Assembly (NCBI GenBank): GCA_019748235.1
Contig: JAIEPU010000149.1
Coordinates: 1-64,000 of the forward strand
DNA: 64,000 bases
Source: a bacterium
GTDB lineage: Bacteria; Planctomycetota; Planctomycetia; Kolteriales; Kolteriaceae
Reading direction: 5' to 3'
Position numbers and translations under genes: made by a program. Below, one piece after another: positions 27,860 through 37,532 of the stretch (positions within the stretch are counted from its first letter, which is position 1; the number at the start of each line of letters is the position of its first letter). The notes beneath the pieces were generated by a model. The model had not been told where the DNA came from, ran no database searches, and was given only the letters and a program-made list of their open reading frames with translations.

Positions 27860-29140
27860 TTACTTCGCTTCGCTGTCGGCGACGGTCCCCTCAAACGCGA
27901 CATTGAGTTGGATCTCACCTTTCGAATCGAATACGGGAACGAATCCCTGGAACTTACCTTGTGGGCGGTCCGGCTTCACAAACACTTCGAGGATCCATAG
28001 TTGTTTGGAATCCTCATGGCGACGAATCGTCGCCCCAATAAAGTCGGCTTGAATCGTCTTTCCGTCAACGTCAAGAAAATGAATCCGCTTCTCGTCGACG
28101 GAAAGTGTTTCCTCTGGAGGCAATCCGCGCGTCGAAATGCTGAGTTTCTTCGAGTGATTTCCCGGTCCGCGAATGAGGTCGAAGCGAGCTTTATCCGGGT
28201 GAACCTCGATCAGCCCATCCACAAACCCCGTCACCAGAACAACTAACTCCTTTTGCCCCTCGATGTTGGTCTTGAATTGCAGTTTCTGCTGCAAGTCGCC
28301 AAAGGGGAGCTTTCCATTCGCGGTCACCGTCACTTCGAAGCCTGATTTTGCCTTCTTTCTCTCCTTTTCCTCGTCCGTCATGGGGCGAAGCGTCGCGGAG
28401 ATCGATGGGTTCGTCGAAGATAGGAACTCAACCTGAAGATCTTCTCTAGTGGGAGAATAGATCGACAACGTCTCCTCACGGAGCTGATTCTCGCGCAGTT
28501 GCCCAAAGTTCACATGCGTTGGATTCATCATCAGCGATGCTTGCACGTGAAGGCGTACATCGAACGAAACGTTCTTCTTATTTGGATCATTCGTGAAGAT
28601 GTCTCCGCCGATCTGTTTGATCCCGACTTGATCTTTCGTGTCCCACTCAATCACATAGTCGGCGCTCTCGCCGGTTTTGAGCGTAATGATCGCCGAGGGA
28701 TTGACATTTCCCTGCCCGTCAACCGCCTCGCTAATGTGATCGCGCTTCTTCGGATCTTGTTCCGGATGAAGAGTCTTTTGACGATCCTCCATTTCTTTCG
28801 TCTTGGCGAATCGGCTCAGTACCTTTCCATCCTTTTCGAGCCGAACGGCGGCGCACGTACAACTCTTACTTCCAAGTCGGAGATTGAGCTCTCCCTCACC
28901 AACATTCTTTACAGGGAAACGTGTTTCGCCTGAGGTGAACTGCTTCACGTCGGGAAGATCAATCAGGATTTGATCGACTTGAATCTCGGGAGGCTTTTCG
29001 TCGGGGTTTCTCGGAATCGGCTTTTTGACCGTCGGACCTTTGTTTCCCCCTTTGAACGTATCGGGATTCCAAATGACGAGTGCGGTCGAAAAGGCAGAGA
29101 TCACGATGATCCCGAAACAGACAGTAAGCCAAAACTTCAT
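27860..29140 (-). CDS. Membrane-anchored DUF1573 domain protein
   Basis: The start ATG at 29138-29140 gives 426 residues with a membrane helix right at the N-terminus (MKFWLTVCFGIIVISAFSTALVIW); a longer frame to 29221 puts 27 polar residues before it and overlaps the preceding gene. Residues about 55-150 are a DUF1573 beta-sandwich, with the typical cysteine pair SCTCAA, which in this family suggests metal binding. Two or more further immunoglobulin-like sandwiches follow (GGDIFTNDPNKKNVSFDVRL, LQFKTNIEGQKELVVLVTGF). It probably acts on the periplasmic side and, from gene order, with the adjacent tetrahaem protein. Confidence 0.85.
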   Translation of the reverse strand: MKFWLTVCFGIIVISAFSTALVIWNPDTFKGGNKGPTVKKPIPRNPDEKPPEIQVDQILIDLPDVKQFTSGETRFPVKNVGEGELNLRLGSKSCTCAAVRLEKDGKVLSRFAKTKEMEDRQKTLHPEQDPKKRDHISEAVDGQGNVNPSAIITLKTGESADYVIEWDTKDQVGIKQIGGDIFTNDPNKKNVSFDVRLHVQASLMMNPTHVNFGQLRENQLREETLSIYSPTREDLQVEFLSSTNPSISATLRPMTDEEKERKKAKSGFEVTVTANGKLPFGDLQQKLQFKTNIEGQKELVVLVTGFVDGLIEVHPDKARFDLIRGPGNHSKKLSISTRGLPPEETLSVDEKRIHFLDVDGKTIQADFIGATIRRHEDSKQLWILEVFVKPDRPQGKFQGFVPVFDSKGEIQLNVAFEGTVADSEAK

Positions 29141-29189
29141 GATGCCGCTCTCAGTTCCTTTTAGGTCCAGGCTGACGTCGATTTCGCAA

Positions 29190-31454
29190 CTACGGTTTTC
29201 CGGCGATGTATTTTTCCGCAACCTTCCGCTGAATGTCGGTCAGTCGCTTGTCCAAATGTGGCGTCTTATCCAGTTCAAGGGCCCGCTTGAACTCAGTCAA
29301 CGCCTCTGCCCTGTCGTTCTGTTCTGACAGAATATTTCCAAGCTCCCATCGGCGAAGAGCCGAATTAGGATAAAGCTGCACGGCGCGTCGATACTCTTCT
29401 ACCGCAAGCTTAGTCGCATCGGCATCCAAGCCTGATCCTGCTGCTTCATGGTACAGCGCGCCGAGTTGACGGTGGGTCTCTGATCGGCGTGGATCCAACG
29501 CGATGGCTTGTTCCCAAGCCTTTACCGCCGCTCGATAGCTCCTGGCTTCATTCTTCGATCGAAGCTGTGCGGCTAGCCGCATTCGTGACATTTCCGCCGC
29601 TGCCAACCGTTCCCATCCCTGTCGGTCGCCGGGGACCTTCTCCGCCGCCTCGCGACAGGCATTCGCCCACTGCTCCATGAGTGGTACGAGCCGAGTCCAA
29701 ATTTGAGGAGTCACGGCCGAAGGATTCCTCGGTTGCGAGCGACTTAAGTCTTCCTCAATACTACGAGCTTTCTCGGCCGCGAGATCGCGTTCAATTCGAG
29801 GTACGAGCAAGGTGAATGCGTATCCGAGAGTAATTCCCGCCAAAACGACCACAAAGGCTGTGTGACCCCAGAAAGAGAATCTCATTTTGGAAGTCGAGGG
29901 GAGACTGGCTGCTCCCAATAATCCCCAGAGCGCCATCATCAATGAGGGGAAAGCGACTCCACCCGCCGCCAACCAATGAACGTGCAGACCGACAACCCCG
30001 GCGACAGTTCCTTTACGCAGAGATAAATCGTTCCATTCGATGCCACTCCCGTGAATAACCGCGAGCAGCATCGCCGCGAATGGGAAGGCGATCACTTGAG
30101 GATACTGATCGAAGCTCGCCAGCAGTGGAACGAGTCCAATATCGAACACCGCGACGACGATGGTAGCGAGGACGACGCCGACGAGCCAGGAACCATCAAT
30201 TCCGAGTCCTCTCGACGGATAGGGAACCGTTGAATGGCTGGGTCGTGTCGCCCCTCTTATGCCGATGAAAAGAAGAGCTAAATAAGCGATCAAAGTCAAC
30301 AATCCGCCGGTGGCCCATAACTCGATGAGAAAGTTATGCGGATCGGAAATCTCCTCACTTGAAAAGGGAAGCTTGTGTGCCAGGTAGTGTCCCCGGAAAT
30401 TTCCCGACCCCACCCCAAGTAACCAATGGTGACGAATGACGGGCATACTCGCTTGCCACCATTCCCATCGGTATTGCATCGATTGCGAAGACTGTGTGAT
30501 GACTTGTGGATCCAAGATGCCGCCGAGCACGAGGCCGACGACCGCCAGAATCAGTAGCGCAATGACCACTCCGACGACCGTTCGATACTTCCGCCATACG
30601 ACATAACTCACCCCGGACATAAGGAGATAGAGTCCGACGGCAACGACTGCTGCTATCCATGCGGAACGACTCTTTGTGAGAAGGAGCGTTACAACGATGG
30701 CCGCCGTCGTGACCAGTGAGAGGATCATGCCGACGACGCGCGGGCCTTTCGGAATCAAACTGTTCCAGGCCAACAACAGCGTGATGGGGAGGCCGAGAAC
30801 TAATAATCCGGCGAGGGAATTCGGGTGGCCCGTCGTCCCCAATGGCTCGGTTGAATAAAGGCGATTCTTGAATGCCTGCTCTGCCGGCCCTCCTTTCTCC
30901 ACACCGATCTCACGCATGGCTTTCGTGAGGGACTCATCTCCCTTCTCGTAAAGGGCACGCAATTGAGGAATGGTCACAAAGATTTCGTAGCCCGCGAGCG
31001 TGGACTGCATCAAACAGAGTGTAACGACGAGGATGGCGATATATTTGGGACCACGTAGCGCGCCCCAATGGACCGCATACAAACAAACCATTCCAACGCC
31101 GATCCATTCCCAAACCGCAATCTCCGCGGGATAACGGTACTCAGCCACACTCGCGCTCAGAATCCAGCCGGCGACGAGCATCAGCCAGCCAATCAGCCAG
31201 TTCCAAAGGGGGGGGCTCGGAATCCCCGCCAATCGTTCGATGATCAGGCAGAAACCACAAAGGAGTGCTGCCGGAAAAAAGTAAATTCCTGAACCGTCAC
31301 TAATGTTCTCAGCAGGGAAAAGGTTACGGCTGGCAATTGCCATTACGATCGCGACCGCACCGATTCGATGGACGATGGTGGCGATAAGATCGAGTGCTCC
31401 GCCGTTCGATACGGTCGGACTCGTGGAATTCAGATTTGTAGCCGTTGAGTTCAT
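29190..31454 (-). CDS. O-antigen ligase-like membrane protein with C-terminal TPR repeats
   Basis: The 754-residue protein has about twelve hydrophobic segments and an O-antigen ligase/polymerase core, with RYEWWQASMPVIRHHWLLGVGSGNF-like loop (around 30380-30480) and FLIELWATGGLLTLIAYLALLF. Residues about 570-750 form TPR-like helices (AVKAWEQAIALDPRRSETHRQLGALYHEA, AVEEYRRAVQLYPNSALRRWELGNIL, ALTEFKRALELDKT). It would polymerise or transfer envelope polysaccharide. An AAGGAG plus GGAG lies ahead of the ATG; a TTG one codon earlier is not needed. It sits 27 bases after the WecA-like gene and 49 before DUF1573, consistent with one transcript. Confidence 0.87.
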   Translation of the reverse strand: MNSTATNLNSTSPTVSNGGALDLIATIVHRIGAVAIVMAIASRNLFPAENISDGSGIYFFPAALLCGFCLIIERLAGIPSPPLWNWLIGWLMLVAGWILSASVAEYRYPAEIAVWEWIGVGMVCLYAVHWGALRGPKYIAILVVTLCLMQSTLAGYEIFVTIPQLRALYEKGDESLTKAMREIGVEKGGPAEQAFKNRLYSTEPLGTTGHPNSLAGLLVLGLPITLLLAWNSLIPKGPRVVGMILSLVTTAAIVVTLLLTKSRSAWIAAVVAVGLYLLMSGVSYVVWRKYRTVVGVVIALLILAVVGLVLGGILDPQVITQSSQSMQYRWEWWQASMPVIRHHWLLGVGSGNFRGHYLAHKLPFSSEEISDPHNFLIELWATGGLLTLIAYLALLFIGIRGATRPSHSTVPYPSRGLGIDGSWLVGVVLATIVVAVFDIGLVPLLASFDQYPQVIAFPFAAMLLAVIHGSGIEWNDLSLRKGTVAGVVGLHVHWLAAGGVAFPSLMMALWGLLGAASLPSTSKMRFSFWGHTAFVVVLAGITLGYAFTLLVPRIERDLAAEKARSIEEDLSRSQPRNPSAVTPQIWTRLVPLMEQWANACREAAEKVPGDRQGWERLAAAEMSRMRLAAQLRSKNEARSYRAAVKAWEQAIALDPRRSETHRQLGALYHEAAGSGLDADATKLAVEEYRRAVQLYPNSALRRWELGNILSEQNDRAEALTEFKRALELDKTPHLDKRLTDIQRKVAEKYIAGKP

Positions 31455-31481
31455 CAAAGAGAGCTCCGCACTCCTTGCGGT

Positions 31482-32591
31482 TTAATGATCATTCCGTTCG
31501 AGTGAATCACGACGACGCCACGTCGCCAATTCCAAAATGGCAAGTACACCGAGCGTGGCAGCGAGTTGCAGCAATACGATTGCAGCACCCTTGGGTTCGA
31601 CAAAGTACAGAATGAGTCCTGACAGCCCCGTGGCAAACGTCAGTAGATAAATTAGAAGGACGGCCCAGAGAGGGCGAAAGCCGAGTTCGACTAACCGATG
31701 AGAGAAGTGCTGCCGATCCGCTTGGAATGGACTTCGTCCTTGCGAGAGTCGCAAGAGGATGACGGTGCTGCTGTCATAGATGGGAACAGCCAAAATGCAG
31801 AGAGGTGCCAGCAATGTCACGTAGCTGTATTCCTCCGTTTTGAATGTGCTGATCACGGTTAACACACCAAGCCAAAACCCCAGGAAGTTACTCCCTGCGT
31901 CCCCCATGAAGATCTTTGCCGGAGGCCAATTGTGGACCAGGAAACCCACCAAAGAGCCTGCGAGTAACAGAAAGCACCCCGCGACGAATAGGTCCCCCAC
32001 CAGTAGTGACGTCGCCGCGAAAAAGAGAGACGCCAGCGCCGCCACCCCTCCCGACAAACCGTCCATGTTGTCGAGAAAGTTCAATGCATTGGTGAGCCCC
32101 ACAATCCACAGGACCGTGAGCGGAATCGTGATGACTTCCCATCCAGGAAGGACCGCGAGTCGAATTCCAAAACAAGTTAGGAGCAAGACGAGGAGGATTT
32201 CGGCAACTAAACGAACCCAAAAGGGCAAGCCAAAGAGATCATCCATCAATCCCAAGAGCATTTGAATCGCGGAAGCGCCGAGAACAATCCCAAGCAGAGG
32301 AGTCATTGAGAGGACGCCACGGGAATGACGAGCGAGAATCTCCGGTACCCAAGATTGGATTGCAGGGAAACGGAGGAGCAGCCAAGCCGTCCCAATGACA
32401 AGAACAAACGTGAGGCAGACGGCACCAAAAATCGCGATACCGCCACCCAGTGGAACGATGCGTCCGTGTGCTTTTCTTTCAGTGGGTTGATCGATAAGCC
32501 GCAGAGAAGGTGCCCAGTGAATCATCTGAGCGCACAATAGCCATGAGAGGATTAGAGGCACGAGGAATGCCGTCGTGCCAACTAGGATCAT
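31482..32591 (-). CDS. WecA/MraY-like undecaprenyl-phosphate glycosyl-1-phosphate transferase
   Basis: The 369-residue protein has about ten membrane helices and the family motifs: RKAHGRIVPLGGG after helix 1, GLMDD, NFLDNMDGLSGG, KIFMGDAGSNFLGF and the cytoplasmic DRQHFSHRL. It links a sugar-1-phosphate to undecaprenyl phosphate to begin polysaccharide or teichoic-type polymer synthesis. The ATG follows GGGGGAT at suitable spacing. It lies between a DPM1-like glycosyltransferase and an O-antigen ligase-like gene, which points to envelope polysaccharide assembly. A second member of the family is encoded at 35402-36958. Confidence 0.9.
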   Translation of the reverse strand: MILVGTTAFLVPLILSWLLCAQMIHWAPSLRLIDQPTERKAHGRIVPLGGGIAIFGAVCLTFVLVIGTAWLLLRFPAIQSWVPEILARHSRGVLSMTPLLGIVLGASAIQMLLGLMDDLFGLPFWVRLVAEILLVLLLTCFGIRLAVLPGWEVITIPLTVLWIVGLTNALNFLDNMDGLSGGVAALASLFFAATSLLVGDLFVAGCFLLLAGSLVGFLVHNWPPAKIFMGDAGSNFLGFWLGVLTVISTFKTEEYSYVTLLAPLCILAVPIYDSSTVILLRLSQGRSPFQADRQHFSHRLVELGFRPLWAVLLIYLLTFATGLSGLILYFVEPKGAAIVLLQLAATLGVLAILELATWRRRDSLERNDH

Positions 32592-32627
32592 CGAACCATT
32601 ATCCCCCTGGATGACTGGTGAAAGGTA

Positions 32628-33416
32628 CTAACCCCGCCGTACCGCCACGACAAGGAGCATCCATAGGGATCGTACGATCTCAGCGATGTTAAGGTTCGAT
32701 TTACCATGTTTACGATTCACGAATGTGATCGGGGTTTCGCCGATTCGACAGCCAATTCTCTGGCAGCGGAAGAGGAACTCCTCCTGAAAGGAATATCCTT
32801 TCGATCGAACCGAATCGCGCGGAATTTGCGAGACTTTTTCGACGCGGATACACCGAAAGTTACCGCTGCAATCCCGAGCGTGAATTCCGAGGGCAACGCG
32901 GGAGAACAGATTGATCCCGGCGCTCATGAACTTTCGCTTCCAGTCCCACCCCTCAATACCGCCGCCGGGAATGTAGCGGCTCCCGATCATGATGTCGTGA
33001 TCGTTCATTCCAGCCAAAAGAGCAGGGATTTTCTCAGGAGGATGGCTGAAATCGGCGTCCAAAAAGATGATGTAGTCATAATGCTCCCGGGCGGCGTACT
33101 CCAACGCATCGAGAACAGCCGACCCAAGCCCTAATTTCCCTGGCCGATGGAGCCCCCTTACCCGAGCATCATTCCTCGCGTACTCATCGACGAGCCCCCC
33201 TGTTCCGTCCGGGGAATTGTCATCGACGACCAGTATGTCGATCTCCGCTTTCCCCGCGACAGCGGCGAAAATCGCGTCCAGAAGACGAACAATGTTCTCC
33301 TTTTCGTTGTAAGTCGCTACCGCTACAAGAGTTTTGGCATTATTCACGAGGAGATCGACTTTCGAAGAGACTTGATCGAATTCAATCGTTGAAGATCCTG
33401 CTGTCATTTTGATCAC
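32628..33416 (-). CDS. Polyprenol monophosphomannose synthase-like glycosyltransferase (GT2)
   Basis: The product matches dolichol/polyprenol-phosphate mannose synthases: VAVATYNEKENIVRLL, ILVVDDNSPDGTGGLVDEYA, GKLGLGSAVLDAL, the metal motif FLDADFSHPPEKIPAL and IMIGSRYIPGGGIEGWDWKR. The C-terminal part ends without membrane helices. I place the start at GTG 33414-33416, five bases after AGGAG, giving about 262 residues; an ATG three codons later is possible. It would supply a lipid-linked sugar donor for later periplasmic transfer, in line with the O-antigen ligase and WecA-like genes downstream on the same strand (37-base gap). Confidence 0.88.
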   Translation of the reverse strand: MIKMTAGSSTIEFDQVSSKVDLLVNNAKTLVAVATYNEKENIVRLLDAIFAAVAGKAEIDILVVDDNSPDGTGGLVDEYARNDARVRGLHRPGKLGLGSAVLDALEYAAREHYDYIIFLDADFSHPPEKIPALLAGMNDHDIMIGSRYIPGGGIEGWDWKRKFMSAGINLFSRVALGIHARDCSGNFRCIRVEKVSQIPRDSVRSKGYSFQEEFLFRCQRIGCRIGETPITFVNRKHGKSNLNIAEIVRSLWMLLVVAVRRG

Positions 33417-33644
33417 TGACACTCCTAAAAGACGGCCAGGAGGGAAGCTCCTCGGCAATCAGGATCTGTTCAGAACGTATTGAGTCAAGTCCACTGCTTC
33501 CTTGATGCGAAGACAGGATAGTGCGAATGGACTGAATCGGACAACGATTAAACCTAGCACTTCGCTCGTCCAAAGTGGCGGAATCGAGTTAGACTTTTCA
33601 GGACACCGTCTTAATCACGTTTCCGCCTGCCGACGGAAGTCCAT

Positions 33645-35357
33645 TTGGGTCTCGTATTGATAGGAACTCCTGCGACGGGGGGATCGAGTTTGAGCGTTGG
33701 AATTCGCCGAACCTTCGACCTGCTCCTCCAATCGGAGAATCAAGCGGCTTTCGAGCTGATTCTCGAGCTGGTCTTCATTGGTCCTCCCGATGTGGCCGAT
33801 CACGCGTTCAATTATTTGCTCGAGCGGCGGCATCGGGATTCGATGGCGAAGTTTGTGGCCGGGTATCATCTGCTTTCCCCCGAAAAACAGGGCCGGCTCG
33901 CAGAGGCAGGAGCTGCTTTTTCTTACGGGATCAGGCAGGCCTATCTCGACAACGACCCGACCACTTATCGAAATGCCATCACTCTCATTCGCCGCGTTCC
34001 CGCCTATGAAATGGTGTCACTCATCCTGCAGTCGATCGAGAAGGATTCCTCAAGGCGGCAGGATGCGAGCGAGTTGGTTGAATTTCTCGCTGTCGAATTG
34101 TGTCACGAGCGAGAGCTACCCAAAGAGCAGCGAACGATTGCGGACGTGGATTCAGTCCGACGTCATTTTCTAAGTTCCCTCGAAACGGCGTTCAGACGTT
34201 TTCCACATCACAAGCTCGAAGCGGTCCCTCAGGCATACCTTCTCTTGGCGGACGAAAGTTCTGAACTGATCAACCACGTGCTCGAAGATCAGAACCATTC
34301 ATGTCACGGGCCGATCATCGACGCGATTTACACCAAGCAAAACGAACGATACACTCGCTGGATTTTTGCAGCGCTCAAATGGCGGCACCCTCCCCAGGCC
34401 ATCCTGCAAATTATCGCGCAGCGAAGAGATTTATGGTTCATACAGCAGTTGCTCGGCAAGATTGAACTACTGGCGGATCCTTCCATCAATCATTCCGTTC
34501 GGCTGATCCGTGAGATTGCTTGGCTGGATCCTGAGATTCTCAATCTTTCGAAGCTGACGCCCGAGCAACAGTGCGCCGTCGTGATCTTCGCCGTCAACAG
34601 CGGCATCTCGCTCTCTCAGAAGCTCGCGACTCTGGCGATTGTCTTTCACGAAGGGTCGGCGGCGGCGCGTCAAACGGCGGCCGCAGCTCTTTTCCCCCTC
34701 ACGGGTACGGGCGCCAATAATCTCGTCCTCGCTTGCATGAACGATAAAGATCCGCTCGTCCAACTTGCCGCGATCAAACAGATCAGACTACGGAATCTGC
34801 CTAATGCCCTTGCGATTCTCGTCGGGAAGCTCGATCACGCGGACGAACGCGTTCGCCAAGCGGCTCGAGTACTATTGGCGGATGAATACTCCTTCGAAAA
34901 GTATTCGCGCGGATTTGACCAGATGGATGAGCGAGCTCGTACGATTGTTGGTTCAGTAATCGCTAGAGTTGACGAACGGATCAACGATAAGATACGTGAG
35001 TACTTGCACGCGGAGCATCGCAATCACCGCATCCGAGCAATTCGAATCATTCACTCGCTCAATCGAACAAATGAGTTCTGGGAAGATATAGCCGAACTAC
35101 TGACTGACGCTGATCACGTGATTCGTCGGATTGCCATCGACGCTTTACTTCATGTGGATAACGATCGATTGGTTCCATTCCTCGCGACCTCGACGATCGA
35201 GGGGACAAGCCGATTAGCGCAAGGAGCAATGGAGGCGCTCGACGCATTACGCCGTGGATCACACCATCATAATATCCGCGTGGCGGCGCAAACGGCGTAT
35301 GAGGAACTCCCTACCATGGAGCATCGAAGCCCCTCAGAAATTGACATGGTCACTTGA
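33645..35357 (+). CDS. HEAT-repeat protein of unknown function
   Basis: The 570-residue product is almost entirely helical with HEAT-like repeats, clearest at CMNDKDPLVQLAAIKQIRLRNLPNALAILVGKLDHADERVRQAARVLL and LTDADHVIRRIAIDALLHVDNDRLVPFL. There is no signal peptide or enzymatic motif, so a cytoplasmic scaffold role is most likely. The start is uncertain: TTG at 33645 follows GGAAG by five bases, and TTG at 33690 follows GGGGGG by seven. No in-frame ATG precedes the helical part. It is divergent from the glycosyltransferase gene and convergent with the second WecA-like gene. Confidence 0.75.
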   Translation: MGLVLIGTPATGGSSLSVGIRRTFDLLLQSENQAAFELILELVFIGPPDVADHAFNYLLERRHRDSMAKFVAGYHLLSPEKQGRLAEAGAAFSYGIRQAYLDNDPTTYRNAITLIRRVPAYEMVSLILQSIEKDSSRRQDASELVEFLAVELCHERELPKEQRTIADVDSVRRHFLSSLETAFRRFPHHKLEAVPQAYLLLADESSELINHVLEDQNHSCHGPIIDAIYTKQNERYTRWIFAALKWRHPPQAILQIIAQRRDLWFIQQLLGKIELLADPSINHSVRLIREIAWLDPEILNLSKLTPEQQCAVVIFAVNSGISLSQKLATLAIVFHEGSAAARQTAAAALFPLTGTGANNLVLACMNDKDPLVQLAAIKQIRLRNLPNALAILVGKLDHADERVRQAARVLLADEYSFEKYSRGFDQMDERARTIVGSVIARVDERINDKIREYLHAEHRNHRIRAIRIIHSLNRTNEFWEDIAELLTDADHVIRRIAIDALLHVDNDRLVPFLATSTIEGTSRLAQGAMEALDALRRGSHHHNIRVAAQTAYEELPTMEHRSPSEIDMVT

Positions 35358-35401
35358 AATGATCACGCCTACATGAACGACGGTAATCAGCAAAGTCTGT
35401 T

Positions 35402-36958
35402 CTAGCTCGCGGACGAAATGACTTCTTTCTCAATCAGCTTTTCAGGCATCTTTGGAGCATGATTGGCGGGGCCATCTGAAACGTGGACGACGACCGGTTT
35501 GGCCGACACTTTGTTATGGCTTTGGACGAGATACGTGACGCGAAGCTCCACTTCCTCGACCAATTCTCCAACGCTCGTGAGCCAGTTCTGGAAGGAAGGA
35601 TTTTGACTTCGATCGCCGGATAGTTCGACGCGCCCAATCGATCGGCTATTGACGACTAGTGGAACGACCGCGTTCCATGATGCCGACTCTTCGGTTAGCC
35701 GAGCGCGGCTTTTCCACTCCGCATAATATCCTTCATGCATCGCGGGCAAATTGACGTCGAGCCGTACACGGCTAAGTCCCATTCGCTGAGCGGTCACCTT
35801 AAGCTCTTCCCAAAGTTCCTCCCAATTGCCTTCGCCCTGAAGCTGAACACGTAGATCATGGTCGGCCTCATCGCTGGGAGTGACAAAAGAGACGAAGAAA
35901 GCTTTCAGTCGTTGAAATAAAAGTTGAAGTTCATTGTGACCGAAGGACTTCGTCCCCGCGAGTAACAGCACGACAAGTAGCGAGCCTAGAATAGCGAACA
36001 GATCCTGGTGTGAAACCGCTGCGGCAATTGCTCCCAGACCCGCGATCACCGATAACAAAGCGATGCAGCTCATCGTCCAGCGAACATTCATTCCCTTGCG
36101 GCGAAAACAATGATGAATGTGCCCGCGATCAGTTGTGTAGATGCTTCTTCCGGTGAATTTTCGGCGAATCACCGCGACCGTCGTATCGAAAAATGGAATC
36201 GTCATGACCGCGATCGGAATGGCAATCGGGATGATCCCCGCGTCATTCGCGGTGACGCGGAGTGAAAGCGAGCCTACTCCGAGCCCGATGAGCATGCTTC
36301 CGGTGTCGCCAAGAAAGATCGAAGCGGGATAAAAATTGTAAACCAGAAAAGCGAGAAGCGCGCCGACCGCGGCAAGGGCGACCACACCTTGTGTGGAGTG
36401 GCCGAAGTAGAGGCCGATAATTGCGACCGCACCCATCATGCTCACGCCGACACTACTTGCGAGCCCATCCATCCCATCAATCAGGTTGACCGAATTGATT
36501 GCCCCAAGAATCCAAATAATGGCGAGGGGATAGATCAGAATCCCAAGGTGAAGTGGAAATCCAAAGAGACTGAAATCTTGAATCGGTGGCCCGGTCAGAA
36601 TCACAATGGTGGCCGATACCGCTTGGCCGAGGAGTTTCTTCTTTCCTCCAAGTCCCTTCCAATCATCCAGAAGTCCGACGGCACACAAAAGAACTGCCGC
36701 AAGGGTAAAGCCAATGAATTCCGTGGTGTGACGCTCGGCATGAACGTACCACGTGCTAGAGAGGAAATTGAAACAGAATAGGACCAGGATGACGGTGAAG
36801 AGAACCCCTACTCCACCCCCTACCGCTATTTCACGTCCATGTATTTTCCGATGAGCATCCGGACGGTCGATCAGACCGACCGAGATCGCCCCTAGGCGCA
36901 CGATCGGCACGACGATAAGTCCAACCGCGAACGCTAGTACCGTGATCGCGAAAAGAAT
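35402..36958 (-). CDS. Second WecA/MraY-like transferase with long cytoplasmic C-terminal domain, probable ATT start
   Basis: Family motifs are HRKIHGREIAVGGG, GLLDDWKG, VNLIDGMDGLASS, SIFLGDTGSMLIGLG and DRGHIHHCFRRKG. From the first GTG (36908-36910) the protein would lack the first membrane helix. In the same frame upstream the codons read LFAITVLAFAVGLIVVPIV, a perfect helix 1, opened by ATT at 36956-36958 with GAGGAGGG six bases before it and a stop 11 codons further up. This gives 518 residues. The last 180 residues after the eleventh helix are soluble (LRVQLQGEGNWEELWEELKVTAQ) and absent from minimal WecA. It initiates an undecaprenyl-linked glycan; use of two such enzymes suggests two polymers. 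Confidence 0.85.
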   Translation of the reverse strand: MLFAITVLAFAVGLIVVPIVRLGAISVGLIDRPDAHRKIHGREIAVGGGVGVLFTVILVLFCFNFLSSTWYVHAERHTTEFIGFTLAAVLLCAVGLLDDWKGLGGKKKLLGQAVSATIVILTGPPIQDFSLFGFPLHLGILIYPLAIIWILGAINSVNLIDGMDGLASSVGVSMMGAVAIIGLYFGHSTQGVVALAAVGALLAFLVYNFYPASIFLGDTGSMLIGLGVGSLSLRVTANDAGIIPIAIPIAVMTIPFFDTTVAVIRRKFTGRSIYTTDRGHIHHCFRRKGMNVRWTMSCIALLSVIAGLGAIAAAVSHQDLFAILGSLLVVLLLAGTKSFGHNELQLLFQRLKAFFVSFVTPSDEADHDLRVQLQGEGNWEELWEELKVTAQRMGLSRVRLDVNLPAMHEGYYAEWKSRARLTEESASWNAVVPLVVNSRSIGRVELSGDRSQNPSFQNWLTSVGELVEEVELRVTYLVQSHNKVSAKPVVVHVSDGPANHAPKMPEKLIEKEVISSAS

Positions 36959-36972
36959 AGTCGACCCTCCTC
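36956..36972 (-). promoter_or_regulatory. Strong ribosome binding site with ATT start codon
   Basis: On the minus strand GAGGAGGG (36965-36972) is followed by six bases and ATT (36956-36958), which opens the reading frame with the missing first membrane helix of the WecA-like protein. No ATG, GTG or TTG lies in frame at usable spacing. Confidence 0.55.
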
Positions 36973-37532
36973 TGCCGATCTCTCCATCCTACACCAAAAG
37001 CACCGGCAATTCAGCAAAATCCCGAATGTATCCTCTAGGGCAACCAGAACCATCTCGAGATGTTAATAATTCCTACAAGCCTTGCACGCGACGACGGTTA
37101 CGCTCTAATGACTGACGATCGAAACGTATCGCTCAGAAGCGAACGGGTCAACTGATGAAAACACTCGTCGCGTAGAGGAGATGCTATTGCCTTGTCGGAT
37201 TCCCTCATTACGAGAGTTCGAAATCACTCTTCGTTTTGAGTGCCGACCCGGACGAGGGCAGTCACTTCGGTGCTACTGGAACTGATTGTGCTGATTATGC
37301 CAGAGCCCAGGATGAGATGGAATAGAATCAGCCCGACTTTGATGATAATTTCCGTTAAACTACCAATAGCGCGACGATGCATGTACGGTGACTCGGACGG
37401 AATCCGCATTTTTCTCCGTCCGAGGAAACTTCGTTGCAACCTGGACGTAAGAAAAGTACCTTTGAGACAGCGCGGCTCGTGCCACCACCCCCGCTTCGTC
37501 CCCAGCCGTAGCGGATCGATTTTATTGGGTTG
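36973..37532. other. Divergent intergenic region, no convincing gene
   Basis: This 560-base gap separates the WecA-like gene from the kinase gene and must hold both promoters. A minus-strand frame at 37224-37382 could encode a 52-residue peptide with one hydrophobic stretch (GSLTEIIIKVGLILFHLILGSG), but it lacks a clear ribosome site, so I do not call it as a gene. Confidence 0.4.

Noticed and set aside
37224-37382. Minus-strand 52-codon frame with a hydrophobic stretch
   Set aside because: The peptide could be a small membrane protein, but there is no clear ribosome site and it lies in the leader region of a kinase gene.
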